From UBA3263 sp964528425 (GTDB lineage Bacteria; Bacteroidota; Bacteroidia; Bacteroidales; Muribaculaceae): 31,789 nucleotides of DNA. The notes beneath the pieces were generated by a model, which ran no database searches, was not told the DNA's origin, and worked only from the letters and a program-made list of their open reading frames with translations. The first letter of the stretch is position 1, and the number at the start of each line of letters is the position of its first letter. The position numbers and the translations under genes were made by a program. This document shows positions 1 through 7,440 of the stretch, in pieces. The stretch lies in assembly GCA_964528425.1 (NCBI GenBank), contig CAZGTD010000020.1:1-31789 (forward strand), given 5' to 3'.

Positions 1-1211
1 TCGGCGTCGATATATATGCCGTCGGCCAGGCCGTTGAGCAGCATCGTGCCGAAGTCGGCTGCGGCCTTGAGGCTTAAATCGGGGTCGTCAGCCCGATATT
101 TCAGGCGCGGAATCACCGGATTGTCAATCCCGGCGCGGAGCAGACGGTGGCGCATCGCCTGAATAAGGCCGACGCGGTTTGGGGCGTCGGAAGTCAGAAT
201 GATTACAGATTCTTTAGGAACTTCGGGGAGCGGAGCGGTCAGGTCTGCCTCGATTTCAACGGTCGGAGCATCTATCGGGTCAAGCCCCCAGACCACAGGC
301 AGCTGGCCGCCGCCAACATTGGCTACGGCGCGCGAGGGTAGGGGAGCCGGAGCTATGGAGTCGAACCCCGGGGCATACTCCGCAGCAATTGGCTCTGATT
401 GAGCGCTCGGGGCTATGTGGTCGAGCAGCGCACGGGCCACCGGAACCTCCAGTTCGGGGTCCTCGCTGAGGCTTACGCGAATGGTGTCGCCAATGCCCTG
501 ATAGAGCAGCGCACCGATGCCTACGGCCGACTTTACACGCCCGTCTTCGCCGTCGCCCGCCTCGGTAACGCCCAGGTGCAGCGGGTATTCCAGCTCCTCT
601 TTGGCCATGGTTTCAGCGAGCAGTCTTACGGTCTGAACCATCACCACGGTGTTTGATGCCTTGATGCTCACAACGATGTTGTGGAAATCGTTGGCGGCGC
701 AGATTCGCAGAAACTGCATTGCGCTCTCAACCATGCCGGCCGGAGTGTCGCCATATTTTTCCATGATTGCCGGCGACAGCGACCCGTGGTTAACGCCTAT
801 GCGCAGGGCAACGCCGCGGCGTTTGCATATTTCAAGCAGCGGCAGCAGTGCCTGCTCGATGTCGGCACCCGGGCGCACGAAGTTGCCGGGATTTATGCGG
901 ACTTTGTCAACAACTTCAGCGCACGCCAGGGCTGCAGCCGGGTTGAAATGGATGTCGGCAACCAGCGGCACGCTTACTCTTGGGCGAATCTCGCCCAACG
1001 CTTTGGCCTCGCGGACGCCCTGCGCGGTAAGGCGCACGAAATCAGCCCCCGCAGCCGCTATGCGCTCGGTCTGCGCTATGCTTCCCTCAACGTCGGTTGT
1101 CGACGTGTTGGTCATTGACTGCACGGCAATCGGTGCCGAGCCTCCTATGCGTACTTTGCCGCCAACCAGGGCCTGACGGCATGCGCGGCGGCGGTTGTTG
1201 AAAAGGTCCAT
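1..1211 (-). CDS. ispG: 4-hydroxy-3-methylbut-2-enyl diphosphate synthase, long type, 3' end cut by window
   Basis: IspG (GcpE) is the [4Fe-4S] enzyme that converts MEcPP to HMBPP in the MEP isoprenoid pathway, in the cytoplasm. The N-terminus shows the TIM-barrel signature: IGGSAPIAVQSMTNTSTTDVE, followed by RLTAQGVREA, ADIHFNP and VRINPGN. The reading frame runs open to base 1 (403 codons) and still has not reached the cluster-binding cysteines, whereas the E. coli enzyme is about 372 residues in total. This is therefore the long form with an inserted domain, as in Bacteroidetes, plants and Chlamydiae. The last visible residues are GLADGIYIDA. The ATG shares one base with the purE stop codon (TGATG on the minus strand), so translation is probably coupled to purE. 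The C-terminal part lies outside the window. Confidence 0.95.
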   Translation of the reverse strand, partial: MDLFNNRRRACRQALVGGKVRIGGSAPIAVQSMTNTSTTDVEGSIAQTERIAAAGADFVRLTAQGVREAKALGEIRPRVSVPLVADIHFNPAAALACAEVVDKVRINPGNFVRPGADIEQALLPLLEICKRRGVALRIGVNHGSLSPAIMEKYGDTPAGMVESAMQFLRICAANDFHNIVVSIKASNTVVMVQTVRLLAETMAKEELEYPLHLGVTEAGDGEDGRVKSAVGIGALLYQGIGDTIRVSLSEDPELEVPVARALLDHIAPSAQSEPIAAEYAPGFDSIAPAPLPSRAVANVGGGQLPVVWGLDPIDAPTVEIEADLTAPLPEVPKESVIILTSDAPNRVGLIQAMRHRLLRAGIDNPVIPRLKYRADDPDLSLKAAADFGTMLLNGLADGIYIDA

Positions 1212-1717
1212 CAGTTAGTTTTGAATTTATATTCGATTTTCGAAAGTTCTTCGTTGGCCTTGACTATTTTTGCCGACAGCCCGGCGCGATAGTCGTTGAG
1301 GCGCGCGGCAAGCTCGGGGTCGGAAAGCGCCAAAATCTGCACGGCTAAAACGGCGGCGTTCAGTCCTGCGTTTATCCCCATCGTGGCAACGGCTACGCCC
1401 GGAGGCATCTGCACGATGCTCAGCAGAGCATCCTGGCCCTGAAGGGTCGAGTCGATCGGCAGGCCGATAACCGGAACCGGGGTCATTGCGGCAATTACGC
1501 CCGGCAGGGCGGCGGCCATGCCTGCGGCAGCAATGATTACCTTGAGGCCACGGTCGGCTGCGGTGCGTGCAAACTCCTCGACCTGCTGCGGCGTGCGGTG
1601 GGCCGACAGGGCGTTCATTTCAAAAGGCACGCCCATCGAGTCCAGAAAGTCAGCGGCCTTGCGCAGGATGGGCAGGTCTGACGTCGAACCCATTATAATT
1701 GATACTTTTGCAGTCAT
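1211..1717 (-). CDS. purE: N5-carboxyaminoimidazole ribonucleotide mutase, class I
   Basis: PurE rearranges N5-CAIR to CAIR in de novo purine synthesis. The 168-residue protein opens with MGSTSDLPILRKAADFL and carries the SAHRTP motif, with His40 corresponding to the general acid of E. coli PurE (His45). A glycine-rich loop (AAAGMAAALPG) and the segment SIVQMPPGVAVATMGI follow. Length and motifs are those of bacterial class I enzymes. It overlaps the ispG start by one base, so the two genes are probably cotranscribed. A strong terminator hairpin separates it from rplS upstream. I see no good TAnnTTTG box in the short gap, so its own promoter is not identified. Confidence 0.96.
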   Translation of the reverse strand: MTAKVSIIMGSTSDLPILRKAADFLDSMGVPFEMNALSAHRTPQQVEEFARTAADRGLKVIIAAAGMAAALPGVIAAMTPVPVIGLPIDSTLQGQDALLSIVQMPPGVAVATMGINAGLNAAVLAVQILALSDPELAARLNDYRAGLSAKIVKANEELSKIEYKFKTN

Positions 1718-1750
1718 TTTCTATAGTCGTTGGAATTAAGGTCAAATAAA

Positions 1751-1783
1751 AAAGGTTGCGGCCGTTTCGGGCGCGCAACCTTT
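1751..1783 (-). terminator. Intrinsic terminator after rplS
   Basis: A perfect 10-bp stem (AAAGGTTGCG at 1751-1760 with CGCAACCTTT at 1774-1783) has a 13-nt GC-rich loop. On the minus strand the stem runs into a six-T tract just below 1753. It lies directly behind the rplS stop codon and in front of purE. Confidence 0.85.
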
Positions 1784-1790
1784 AAGTCAT

Positions 1791-2174
1791 TTACTTCGCA
1801 GCGTTGAGAGCGGCTTGCTCGCTGGCTTTCAGGCGGCGCTCTTTAATGCGGGCCTTTTTGCCGGTGAGTTTACGCAGGTAATAAATTTTGGCGCGGCGAA
1901 CCTTACCATATTTATTAACTACGATTGAGTCGATGAAGGGTGACTCCATGGGGAAGATACGTTCAACGCCGATGTTGTCGCTCATCTTGCGAACGGTGAA
2001 GCGCTTTTTGGCGCCTTCGCCGGAAATTTTGATAACCACACCGCGATACTGCTGAATACGTTCTTTGTTGCCTTCCTTAATGCGGTAGGCCACGGTGATG
2101 GTGTCGCCAGGTTGGAAACGGGGATAGTTCTTTTCCTGGGCAAATGCCTCTTCGGCAATCTTAATCAAGTCCAT
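1791..2174 (-). CDS. rplS: 50S ribosomal protein L19
   Basis: L19 sits at the 30S-50S interface of the ribosome. The 127-residue product has the family core FQPGDTITVAYRIKEGNKERIQQYRG (split by eye as FQPGDTI, VAYRIKEG and RIQQYRGVVI) followed by FTVRKMSDNIGVERIFP and a basic tail VRRAKIYYLRKLTGKKARIKE. A short Ala/Lys extension at the C-terminus is a common variation. It is transcribed alone, from a promoter inside the dispersed AT-rich repeat about 90 bp upstream, and is closed by a terminator at 1751-1783. The transcript would have a leader of roughly 80 nt. Confidence 0.98.
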   Translation of the reverse strand: MDLIKIAEEAFAQEKNYPRFQPGDTITVAYRIKEGNKERIQQYRGVVIKISGEGAKKRFTVRKMSDNIGVERIFPMESPFIDSIVVNKYGKVRRAKIYYLRKLTGKKARIKERRLKASEQAALNAAK

Positions 2175-2262
2175 TGTGACTAATTGATAATTAAGAGTTT
2201 ATACTACCCGCAACATAAACGCGCACCTCTTCGTCGCGCCAGCGATTACGGAATTCCGGGTG

Positions 2263-2293
2263 CAAAGTTACGAAAAAATTAGTAATTAGCAAA
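2263..2293 (-). promoter_or_regulatory. Bacteroidetes-type promoter of rplS, inside dispersed repeat copy 1
   Basis: On the minus strand the -33 element TTTG (complement of 2290-2293) is followed after exactly 19 nt by TAACTTTG (complement of 2263-2270), matching the Bacteroidetes primary sigma factor consensus TTTG-N19-22-TAnnTTTG. Transcription would start near 2259 and leave a leader of about 85 nt before rplS. The spacer is made of the AT-rich repeat unit. Confidence 0.75.
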
Positions 2294-2312
2294 TAGTAAT
2301 TAGTAATTTTTG
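2263..2312 (-). repeat. Dispersed AT-rich promoter repeat, copy 1
   Basis: The core reads (plus strand) GCAAAGTTACGAAA followed by ATTAGTAATTAGCAAATAG and TAATTAGTAATT. The same unit with few changes is at 22437-22484 and 25290-25340. All three copies lie in the same orientation, and each has a full minus-strand promoter in register. Confidence 0.8.
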
Positions 2313-2339
2313 TGAATTGAAAGGTGAGCCTTGCGGCGA

Positions 2340-2405
2340 CTGTGTGGGGAAGCTGCCGGCAGTCCCGTAGGGTCACAATTCAACATTCGGCATTCAAAAT
2401 TCAAA
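2340..2405. repeat. GC-rich block plus CATTC/AAAATTC repeat, copy 1
   Basis: The core AAGCTGCCggCAgTCCCGtAgGGTCA is followed by AACATTC and AAAATTC units. A closely similar block is at 22550-22606, also next to an AT-rich promoter repeat, so the two intergenic regions share a composite element of about 130 bp. The AAAATTC part forms the upstream region of lepA. Confidence 0.6.
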
Positions 2406-2415
2406 ATTATTTTTG

Positions 2416-2423
2416 TAACTTTG
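2416..2423 (+). promoter_or_regulatory. -7 promoter element in front of lepA
   Basis: TAACTTTG fits the TAnnTTTG consensus. No TTTG is seen 19-22 nt upstream, where the CATTC/AAAATTC repeat lies. The element ends only four bases before the first lepA ATG, so the transcript would be almost or fully leaderless. Confidence 0.55.
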
Positions 2424-2427
2424 CAGA

Positions 2428-4221
2428 ATGAAAATGAAAAATATTAGGAATTTCTGCATAATAGCCCATATCGACCACGGCAAGTCGACCCTCGCCGACC
2501 GTCTGCTCGAATACACCAACACCGTGAGCCAGAAGGACATGGAGGCTCAGGTGCTTGACGACATGGACCTTGAACGCGAGCGCGGCATAACCATTAAGAG
2601 CCACGCCATTCAGATGGATTATGAGCTCGACGGCGAAAAATATGTGCTGAACCTCATCGACACTCCCGGACACGTTGACTTTTCCTACGAAGTGAGCCGC
2701 TCTATTGCCGCATGCGAGGGTGCGCTGCTGATTGTCGACGCCAGTCAGGGCATTCAGGCCCAGACGATTTCCAACCTCTATATGGCAATCGACAATGACC
2801 TGGAAATAATTCCCGTGCTCAATAAGTGCGACCTCGATTCCGCCAAACCCGAAGAGGTTGAAGACCAGATTGTAGACCTGCTCGGCTGCGACCCCGACGA
2901 GATTATCCGTGCTTCCGGCAAAACCGGCATGGGCGTTCCTGAAATCCTTGAGGCAATTATCAATCGCATCCCTGCGCCCAAGGGCGACCCCGATGCTCCG
3001 CTCCAGGCCTTGATTTTCGACTCGGTGTTCAATCCTTTCCGCGGAATTATCGCTTACTTCAAGGTTGTTAACGGTACTTTGCGCACCGGCGACTTTGTTA
3101 AGTTCGTTTCTACCGGCAAGGAATACCATGCCGACGAAATCGGCATTCTACGCCTCGACATGGAGCCGCGTAAGGAAATCTCAGCCGGCAATGTAGGCTA
3201 TATAATTTCAGGCATCAAAACCTCGAAAGAAGTTAAGGTCGGCGACACTATAACCCACGTTGACCGCCCATGTTCGGAGGCTATCGACGGATTCGAGGAG
3301 GTAAAGCCAATGGTATTTGCCGGTGTATATCCTATTGAAACGGAAGATTTCGAAAATCTCCGTTCATCGCTCGAAAAACTTCAGCTCAACGACGCGTCGC
3401 TGACTTTCCAGCCCGAGAGTTCAATTGCTCTCGGCTTCGGCTTCCGCTGCGGTTTTCTGGGATTGCTCCACATGGAAATCGTGCAGGAGCGCCTCGACCG
3501 CGAGTTTGACATGAACGTCATAACTACCGTTCCCAACGTTAGTTATCGTGTCTACGACAAAAAGGGCAACATGACCGAGGTACACAACCCCGCCGGATTA
3601 CCCGATCCAACGCTTATTGACCGCATCGAGGAACCTTATATACGCGCGAGCGTCATCACCGCCGCCGACTATATCGGCCCGATTATGACGCTTTGTCTTG
3701 GCAAGCGCGGCGAGCTGGTTAAGCAGGAATATATATCCGGCAACCGCATGGAAATGATTTTCGATATGCCGCTCGGCGAAATCGTAATTGATTTCTACGA
3801 CAAGCTTAAGTCTATTTCCAAAGGCTACGCGTCGTTTGACTATCACCTCCACGATTTCCGCGAGAGCAAACTCGTTAAGCTCGACATTCTGCTCAACGGC
3901 GAAAGTGTTGACGCTCTGTCGACCCTTACTCATGTCGACAACTCCGTGACCTTCGGCCGCCGCATGTGCGAAAAACTCAAGGAGCTGATTCCCCGCCAGC
4001 AGTTCGATATTGCTATCCAGGCTGCTATCGGTGCTAAAATCATTGCCCGCGAAACCATCAAGGCAGTGCGCAAAGATGTTACCGCAAAGTGCTATGGTGG
4101 TGATATATCGCGTAAGCGCAAGCTGCTCGAAAAGCAGAAGAAGGGCAAAAAGCGTATGAAACAGATCGGCTCGGTCGAGGTTCCTCAGAAGGCTTTCCTG
4201 GCCGTGCTCAAACTCGACTAA
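2428..4221 (+). CDS. lepA: Elongation factor 4 (LepA), ribosome back-translocating GTPase
   Basis: LepA/EF4 is a translational GTPase that acts on stalled or mispositioned ribosomes. The 597-residue protein has the usual length. The G1 loop AHIDHGKST is at residues 13-21, G3 DTPGHVD near residue 80, and G4 NKCDLD near residue 130. EF-G-like domains follow, and the LepA-specific C-terminal domain ends in the basic RKRKLLEKQKKGKKRMKQIG. Two starts are possible, Met1 and Met3 (MKMKNIRNF); conservation favours either equally. nhaA follows after 32 bp on the same strand with no terminator between, so the two genes are probably cotranscribed. Confidence 0.98.
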   Translation: MKMKNIRNFCIIAHIDHGKSTLADRLLEYTNTVSQKDMEAQVLDDMDLERERGITIKSHAIQMDYELDGEKYVLNLIDTPGHVDFSYEVSRSIAACEGALLIVDASQGIQAQTISNLYMAIDNDLEIIPVLNKCDLDSAKPEEVEDQIVDLLGCDPDEIIRASGKTGMGVPEILEAIINRIPAPKGDPDAPLQALIFDSVFNPFRGIIAYFKVVNGTLRTGDFVKFVSTGKEYHADEIGILRLDMEPRKEISAGNVGYIISGIKTSKEVKVGDTITHVDRPCSEAIDGFEEVKPMVFAGVYPIETEDFENLRSSLEKLQLNDASLTFQPESSIALGFGFRCGFLGLLHMEIVQERLDREFDMNVITTVPNVSYRVYDKKGNMTEVHNPAGLPDPTLIDRIEEPYIRASVITAADYIGPIMTLCLGKRGELVKQEYISGNRMEMIFDMPLGEIVIDFYDKLKSISKGYASFDYHLHDFRESKLVKLDILLNGESVDALSTLTHVDNSVTFGRRMCEKLKELIPRQQFDIAIQAAIGAKIIARETIKAVRKDVTAKCYGGDISRKRKLLEKQKKGKKRMKQIGSVEVPQKAFLAVLKLD

Positions 4222-4253
4222 CATAGATCATTAACTAATAATCACCAGCCAAA

Positions 4254-5666
4254 ATGCAAGAAATTGATTGCGAAGAAGGACCGAAAAAGCCCGCGGGTCC
4301 CGAAATCAACAACATGCCTCACCGTGTGTTTTTTGCTGCGCGTCAGGCAATCGCCGGCCATGCTACCGGCGGTAATCTGCTGATAGTCGCTACTATTCTG
4401 GCAATGATAATTGCCAATATTCCGGGAATCAACCAAACATATCTTGATTTCTGGACTCAAGAGGTCCGCCTCCAGATTGGCAATTTCAACCTCTTTTCTC
4501 ACTCGGGACATCCGATGGATTTACTTGCCTTTATCAACGATGCGTTGATGGCAATATTTTTCTTCTCCATCGGATTGGAAATCAAGCGCGAAGTACTCGT
4601 TGGCGAGTTGGCTTCGTTTCGTCAGGCACTGCTGCCTATTGTCGGGGCCTGCGGTGGCATGATTGTACCGGTTCTTATTTTCTTTTCTCTTGCAAAAGGC
4701 ACTGACTATGCAGGCGGCTCGGCTATTCCCATGGCTACCGATATTGCTTTCTCCCTTGGTGTGCTCGCAATGCTCGGCGCGAGAGTTCCGATTGCTCTGA
4801 AAGTATTTCTGACCACTCTTGCCGTGGTCGACGACATTGGCGGCATTGTTGTTATCGCCGCTTTCTATTCCGGGAATCTTCAGTTGCAGCTGTTGCTCTA
4901 TGCGGCAATTCTGCTGGCGGTTCTCTATCTTGGAGGCTTCTTCCAGATTCAGTCGAAGGCCTTTTATCTGGTGCTCGGCACCTGCGTGTGGTTCCTCTTC
5001 CTCAACTCGGGAATTCACCCCACCATCGCAGGCGTGCTCGTGGCCTTCTGCGTGCCCGCAAAACCGGTTTATGCTCCGGTAAAGTATATTCAGAAAATCC
5101 GCGATGCTATAGGCCACTTCCATTGCGAGGACGACGAAGAACTCAACCGGAAATCCATTCTTTCGGCCGAACAGATGAACTGGCTTAAAGAAGTTGAAAG
5201 CAGTTCCGATAAGGTTATTTCGCCGCTGCAGGAACTCGAAGATTCGCTCCATCCGTTGGTGAATTACTTCATTGTTCCGCTCTTTGCATTTGCCAATGCC
5301 GGTATTTTCCTGCTCGATATGGAACCGGCGTCGGTTTTCGAAGGTGTTTCGCTCGCGATTATATGCGGCCTCTTCTTTGGTAAATTCCTCGGAATTTTCT
5401 CGTTCGGCTGGCTCTGCATCAAACTCAAGCTCGCCCCTATGCCTGCACGGTCAAACTGGAATATGTTTGCCGCTGTCAGCATGCTCGGCGGCATCGGCTT
5501 TACGGTTTCGCTGTTTATAGCAACCCTCAGCTTCCCCGGCGAGTCGCAACTCGATTTGCTCAACCATGCTAAACTCGGCATCGTTGTCGGCTCTATTATT
5601 TCCGGCCTGGTCGGCTACCTATGGCTCAACAAGGCCCTCCCCAAAACTCCCCAGGACGAAGAATAA
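4254..5666 (+). CDS. nhaA: Na+/H+ antiporter NhaA
   Basis: NhaA is an inner-membrane electrogenic antiporter that exports Na+ (or Li+) in exchange for two protons. Conserved motifs are ATDIAFSLG (Asp163) and AVVDDIGG (Asp193, Asp194); their spacing equals that of the functional Asp133/163/164 of E. coli. The protein is 470 residues against about 388 in E. coli. The extra length is a hydrophilic insert (about residues 275-335, KYIQKIRDAIGHFHCEDDEE onward) before the last group of helices, plus a soluble N-terminal lead. Such inserts occur in other Bacteroidetes NhaA proteins. It is the second gene after lepA and is closed by a strong terminator at 5682-5727. Confidence 0.96.
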   Translation: MQEIDCEEGPKKPAGPEINNMPHRVFFAARQAIAGHATGGNLLIVATILAMIIANIPGINQTYLDFWTQEVRLQIGNFNLFSHSGHPMDLLAFINDALMAIFFFSIGLEIKREVLVGELASFRQALLPIVGACGGMIVPVLIFFSLAKGTDYAGGSAIPMATDIAFSLGVLAMLGARVPIALKVFLTTLAVVDDIGGIVVIAAFYSGNLQLQLLLYAAILLAVLYLGGFFQIQSKAFYLVLGTCVWFLFLNSGIHPTIAGVLVAFCVPAKPVYAPVKYIQKIRDAIGHFHCEDDEELNRKSILSAEQMNWLKEVESSSDKVISPLQELEDSLHPLVNYFIVPLFAFANAGIFLLDMEPASVFEGVSLAIICGLFFGKFLGIFSFGWLCIKLKLAPMPARSNWNMFAAVSMLGGIGFTVSLFIATLSFPGESQLDLLNHAKLGIVVGSIISGLVGYLWLNKALPKTPQDEE

Positions 5667-5681
5667 ACATCTTTTACATAG

Positions 5682-5727
5682 TCGGGGCGCGGCTGCTCGT
5701 TTTGAGCCTGCCGCGCCCCGATTTTTT
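5682..5727 (+). terminator. Strong intrinsic terminator after nhaA
   Basis: A perfect 12-bp GC-rich stem (TCGGGGCGCGGC at 5682-5693 with GCCGCGCCCCGA at 5710-5721) has a small inner GCTC/GAGC stem in its loop and is followed by six T on the plus strand. It separates nhaA from the convergent ATPase gene. Confidence 0.9.
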
Positions 5728-5767
5728 GAGTAGTTTGATATTTACCCCTCCCAATTGGTAAAATATG

Positions 5768-7111
5768 TTAAGCGTGTGAGATTTGCAGTAGTTTGGGTAG
5801 CCAATCGATGAGCGGCAGCGGAATATTTAGAACTTTTGTGTTGCCCGAAGATGAGTTTGAAACTGATAGTTCTTTGGCTGAAAATATAATGGCATCCTCC
5901 GGATCATATTTGCCGATGTACACCGACATGCTTTTGCCGGACGTGTTGCTTGAACTCTTGACTTCAACCGGAATAATAGAGAGCCCTTCTTGAATGAGAA
6001 AATCAATCTCGGCGATACCGTTAGATGTCCAGTAGCGGGGTGCCGACGCACGTTGAGCAACCAATGCTTGTGCAACAATGTTTTCTGTCAGTGCACCTTT
6101 GAATTCCGAAAAAGTTGAAATCGGAGTAATTGAGAAAATCTCAGGCGGCAGCTTGGCAAGCGAGCGTAGTAGCCCGATGTCGAGCATATACAGTTTGAAT
6201 GCGCTAAGGTCGTCGAACGCACTGAGGGGTAACCCGGGTTTGGCGCAGCAAAAAATCTGATAAACGAGTCCCGCTTCGCGAAGCCACGAAATTGCATTTT
6301 CATATTCGCGTGCGCGAGCTCCCGGCTTTACTACCTTATATATGAATTTGCGGTTTTCTTTGGCAAGCTGTGAGGGCAGTGATTGCCAAACTGCGGCAAT
6401 TTTGGGGAACTCTGCGGCCGTAGTGTGCTTGGAAAAGTCAAAGTAATATGAAGTTAAGATTTCTTCCTGTTCCTTACTTATGGCATCGTTGCCTTTGTTT
6501 TCGATAGATGCAACAGCTGCCTTAGGCATACCACCGCAAATTTCATATTTGTGGAATGCTTCCCAAAGTTTTCCTGAAATGATTCCGGGCAGGGGTTGGA
6601 TTTCGTGAATATGATTGATATAATCAACTATGTCGGGATTTACTGCCCGCAAATATTCCCGGAATGTTATCGGATACATGTGGATAAAATCAACCTTACC
6701 CACCGGAAAACCGTTATGATTGTGAATAGCTACTCCCAGGAGCGAGCCGGCCGCTATGATGTGGTATTGCGGAGCATCTTCACAAAAATATTTCAGGGAG
6801 TTCAGCGCGTTGGGACACTCCTGGATTTCATCGAAGATAATCAGGGTGTCGTCTGCATTGATGGGAGAATTGCAATAAAGCCCCAGAATGCCAATGAGAC
6901 GTAGAGGATCTTTGGTTTTTTCAAATTCCTGTTTTAGTTCCGGGCTCGCTTCAAAATTGAAATACGAAGTATTGTGGTAATGCTCGCTGCCAAATTTCTT
7001 CATTGTCCAAGTTTTGCCGATTTGGCGGGCTCCCTGAATAATCAATGGTCGGCGTTCATCTGCAACGCGCCACTTCTCAAGTTGTTCGGTTATTTCTCTG
7101 TATATCTCCAT
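5768..7111 (-). CDS. AAA-family ATPase with DUF4143 / nuclease-like C-terminus
   Basis: This belongs to the COG1373-like ATPases (AAA_14 plus DUF4143), common in Bacteroidales and of unknown function. Counted from the start chosen here (447 residues), Walker A is GARQIGKT at 27-34 and Walker B is TLIIFDEIQECP near residue 95. DUF4143 features follow, including LYMLDIGLLRSLA. Near residues 365-385, EIDFLI and PVEVKSS give the D...ExK arrangement of PD-(D/E)XK nuclease folds. The reading frame opens at 7144, but MEIYREITEQLEKW at 7111 is the family-like start and lies a usual distance below the TATCTTTG box at 7134-7141. The gene stands alone between the convergent nhaA and mutS2, is visibly more AT-rich than its neighbours, and is preceded by two palindromes. 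Transfer is plausible. Confidence 0.9.
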   Translation of the reverse strand: MEIYREITEQLEKWRVADERRPLIIQGARQIGKTWTMKKFGSEHYHNTSYFNFEASPELKQEFEKTKDPLRLIGILGLYCNSPINADDTLIIFDEIQECPNALNSLKYFCEDAPQYHIIAAGSLLGVAIHNHNGFPVGKVDFIHMYPITFREYLRAVNPDIVDYINHIHEIQPLPGIISGKLWEAFHKYEICGGMPKAAVASIENKGNDAISKEQEEILTSYYFDFSKHTTAAEFPKIAAVWQSLPSQLAKENRKFIYKVVKPGARAREYENAISWLREAGLVYQIFCCAKPGLPLSAFDDLSAFKLYMLDIGLLRSLAKLPPEIFSITPISTFSEFKGALTENIVAQALVAQRASAPRYWTSNGIAEIDFLIQEGLSIIPVEVKSSSNTSGKSMSVYIGKYDPEDAIIFSAKELSVSNSSSGNTKVLNIPLPLIDWLPKLLQISHA

Positions 7112-7133
7112 TTGTAAGCATATTATTTGGAGG

Positions 7134-7141
7134 CAAAGATA
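7134..7141 (-). promoter_or_regulatory. -7 promoter element of the DUF4143 ATPase gene
   Basis: Minus-strand TATCTTTG matches TAnnTTTG. The expected -33 position is T-rich without an exact TTTG, which would fit a promoter that needs an activator. The predicted start site is near 7130, giving a leader of about 20 nt before the ATG at 7111. Confidence 0.55.
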
Positions 7142-7178
7142 CAATAAAAATCGGAGAAAAATCGAGATTAAGTTGGAA

Positions 7179-7234
7179 AAATGTGAAAATTCTCACATTT
7201 CTCGTTGAAAAAATGTGAGAGAATCCACATTTTT
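7179..7234. promoter_or_regulatory. Two tandem CRP/FNR-like palindromes upstream of the ATPase gene
   Basis: The first site, 7179-7200, is AAATGTGA-N6-TCACATTT, a perfect 8-bp inverted repeat. The second, 7209-7234, is AAAAATGTG-N8-CACATTTTT, a perfect 9-bp inverted repeat that reads TGTGA-N6-cCACA. Their centres (7189.5 and 7221.5) are 32 bp apart, about three helical turns. Relative to a start near 7130 they centre at about -60 and -92. Both the half-site sequence and the spacing are those of CRP-family activator sites; the regulator is not known. Confidence 0.6.
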
Positions 7235-7297
7235 CTAATATAACGCGATGTTGATTTTAATTGCCGAGAGATTGATGTTTTATAACATATCGAAAAA

Positions 7298-7436
7298 TTT
7301 GCAGAAGCGGAGAAATCTTCCGAACTTTGCGCCATAAGAAATCATTCAATCTTTTTTACCTTAAATATTGTACCTATTTGGAAACATTAATCGCGGGAAA
7401 GCTTGAGAAAGCGGTCCCGCGATTGTCATTTGTTTT
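7298..7436 (+). ncRNA. Candidate small RNA or short transcript ending at a hairpin (weak)
   Basis: This stretch without a gene (7142-7440) also holds a plus-strand promoter-like pair: TTTG at 7298-7301 and GAACTTTG at 7322-7329, 20 nt apart, one base off consensus. A transcript from about 7333 would reach the 10-bp hairpin at 7389-7424, followed by the T-rich GTCATTTGTTTT, giving an RNA of about 100 nt. No open frame of note is inside. It would run convergently toward the 3' end of mutS2. Confidence 0.25.
7389..7424. terminator. Terminator-like hairpin between mutS2 and the ATPase gene
   Basis: Perfect 10-bp stem AATCGCGGGA (7389-7398) with TCCCGCGATT (7415-7424), 16-nt loop. It lies 16 bp past the mutS2 stop codon. 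The tail is T-rich on the plus side and poor in T on the minus side, so it may end a plus-strand transcript as well as mutS2. Confidence 0.55.
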
Positions 7437-7440
7437 AGTT

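Noticed and set aside
7179..7234. The two palindromes as a transcription terminator for mutS2
   Set aside because: They lie more than 200 bp past mutS2, are AT-rich with weak stems, and match an activator-site consensus at the right distance from a promoter; the GC hairpin at 7389-7424 is the likelier terminator.
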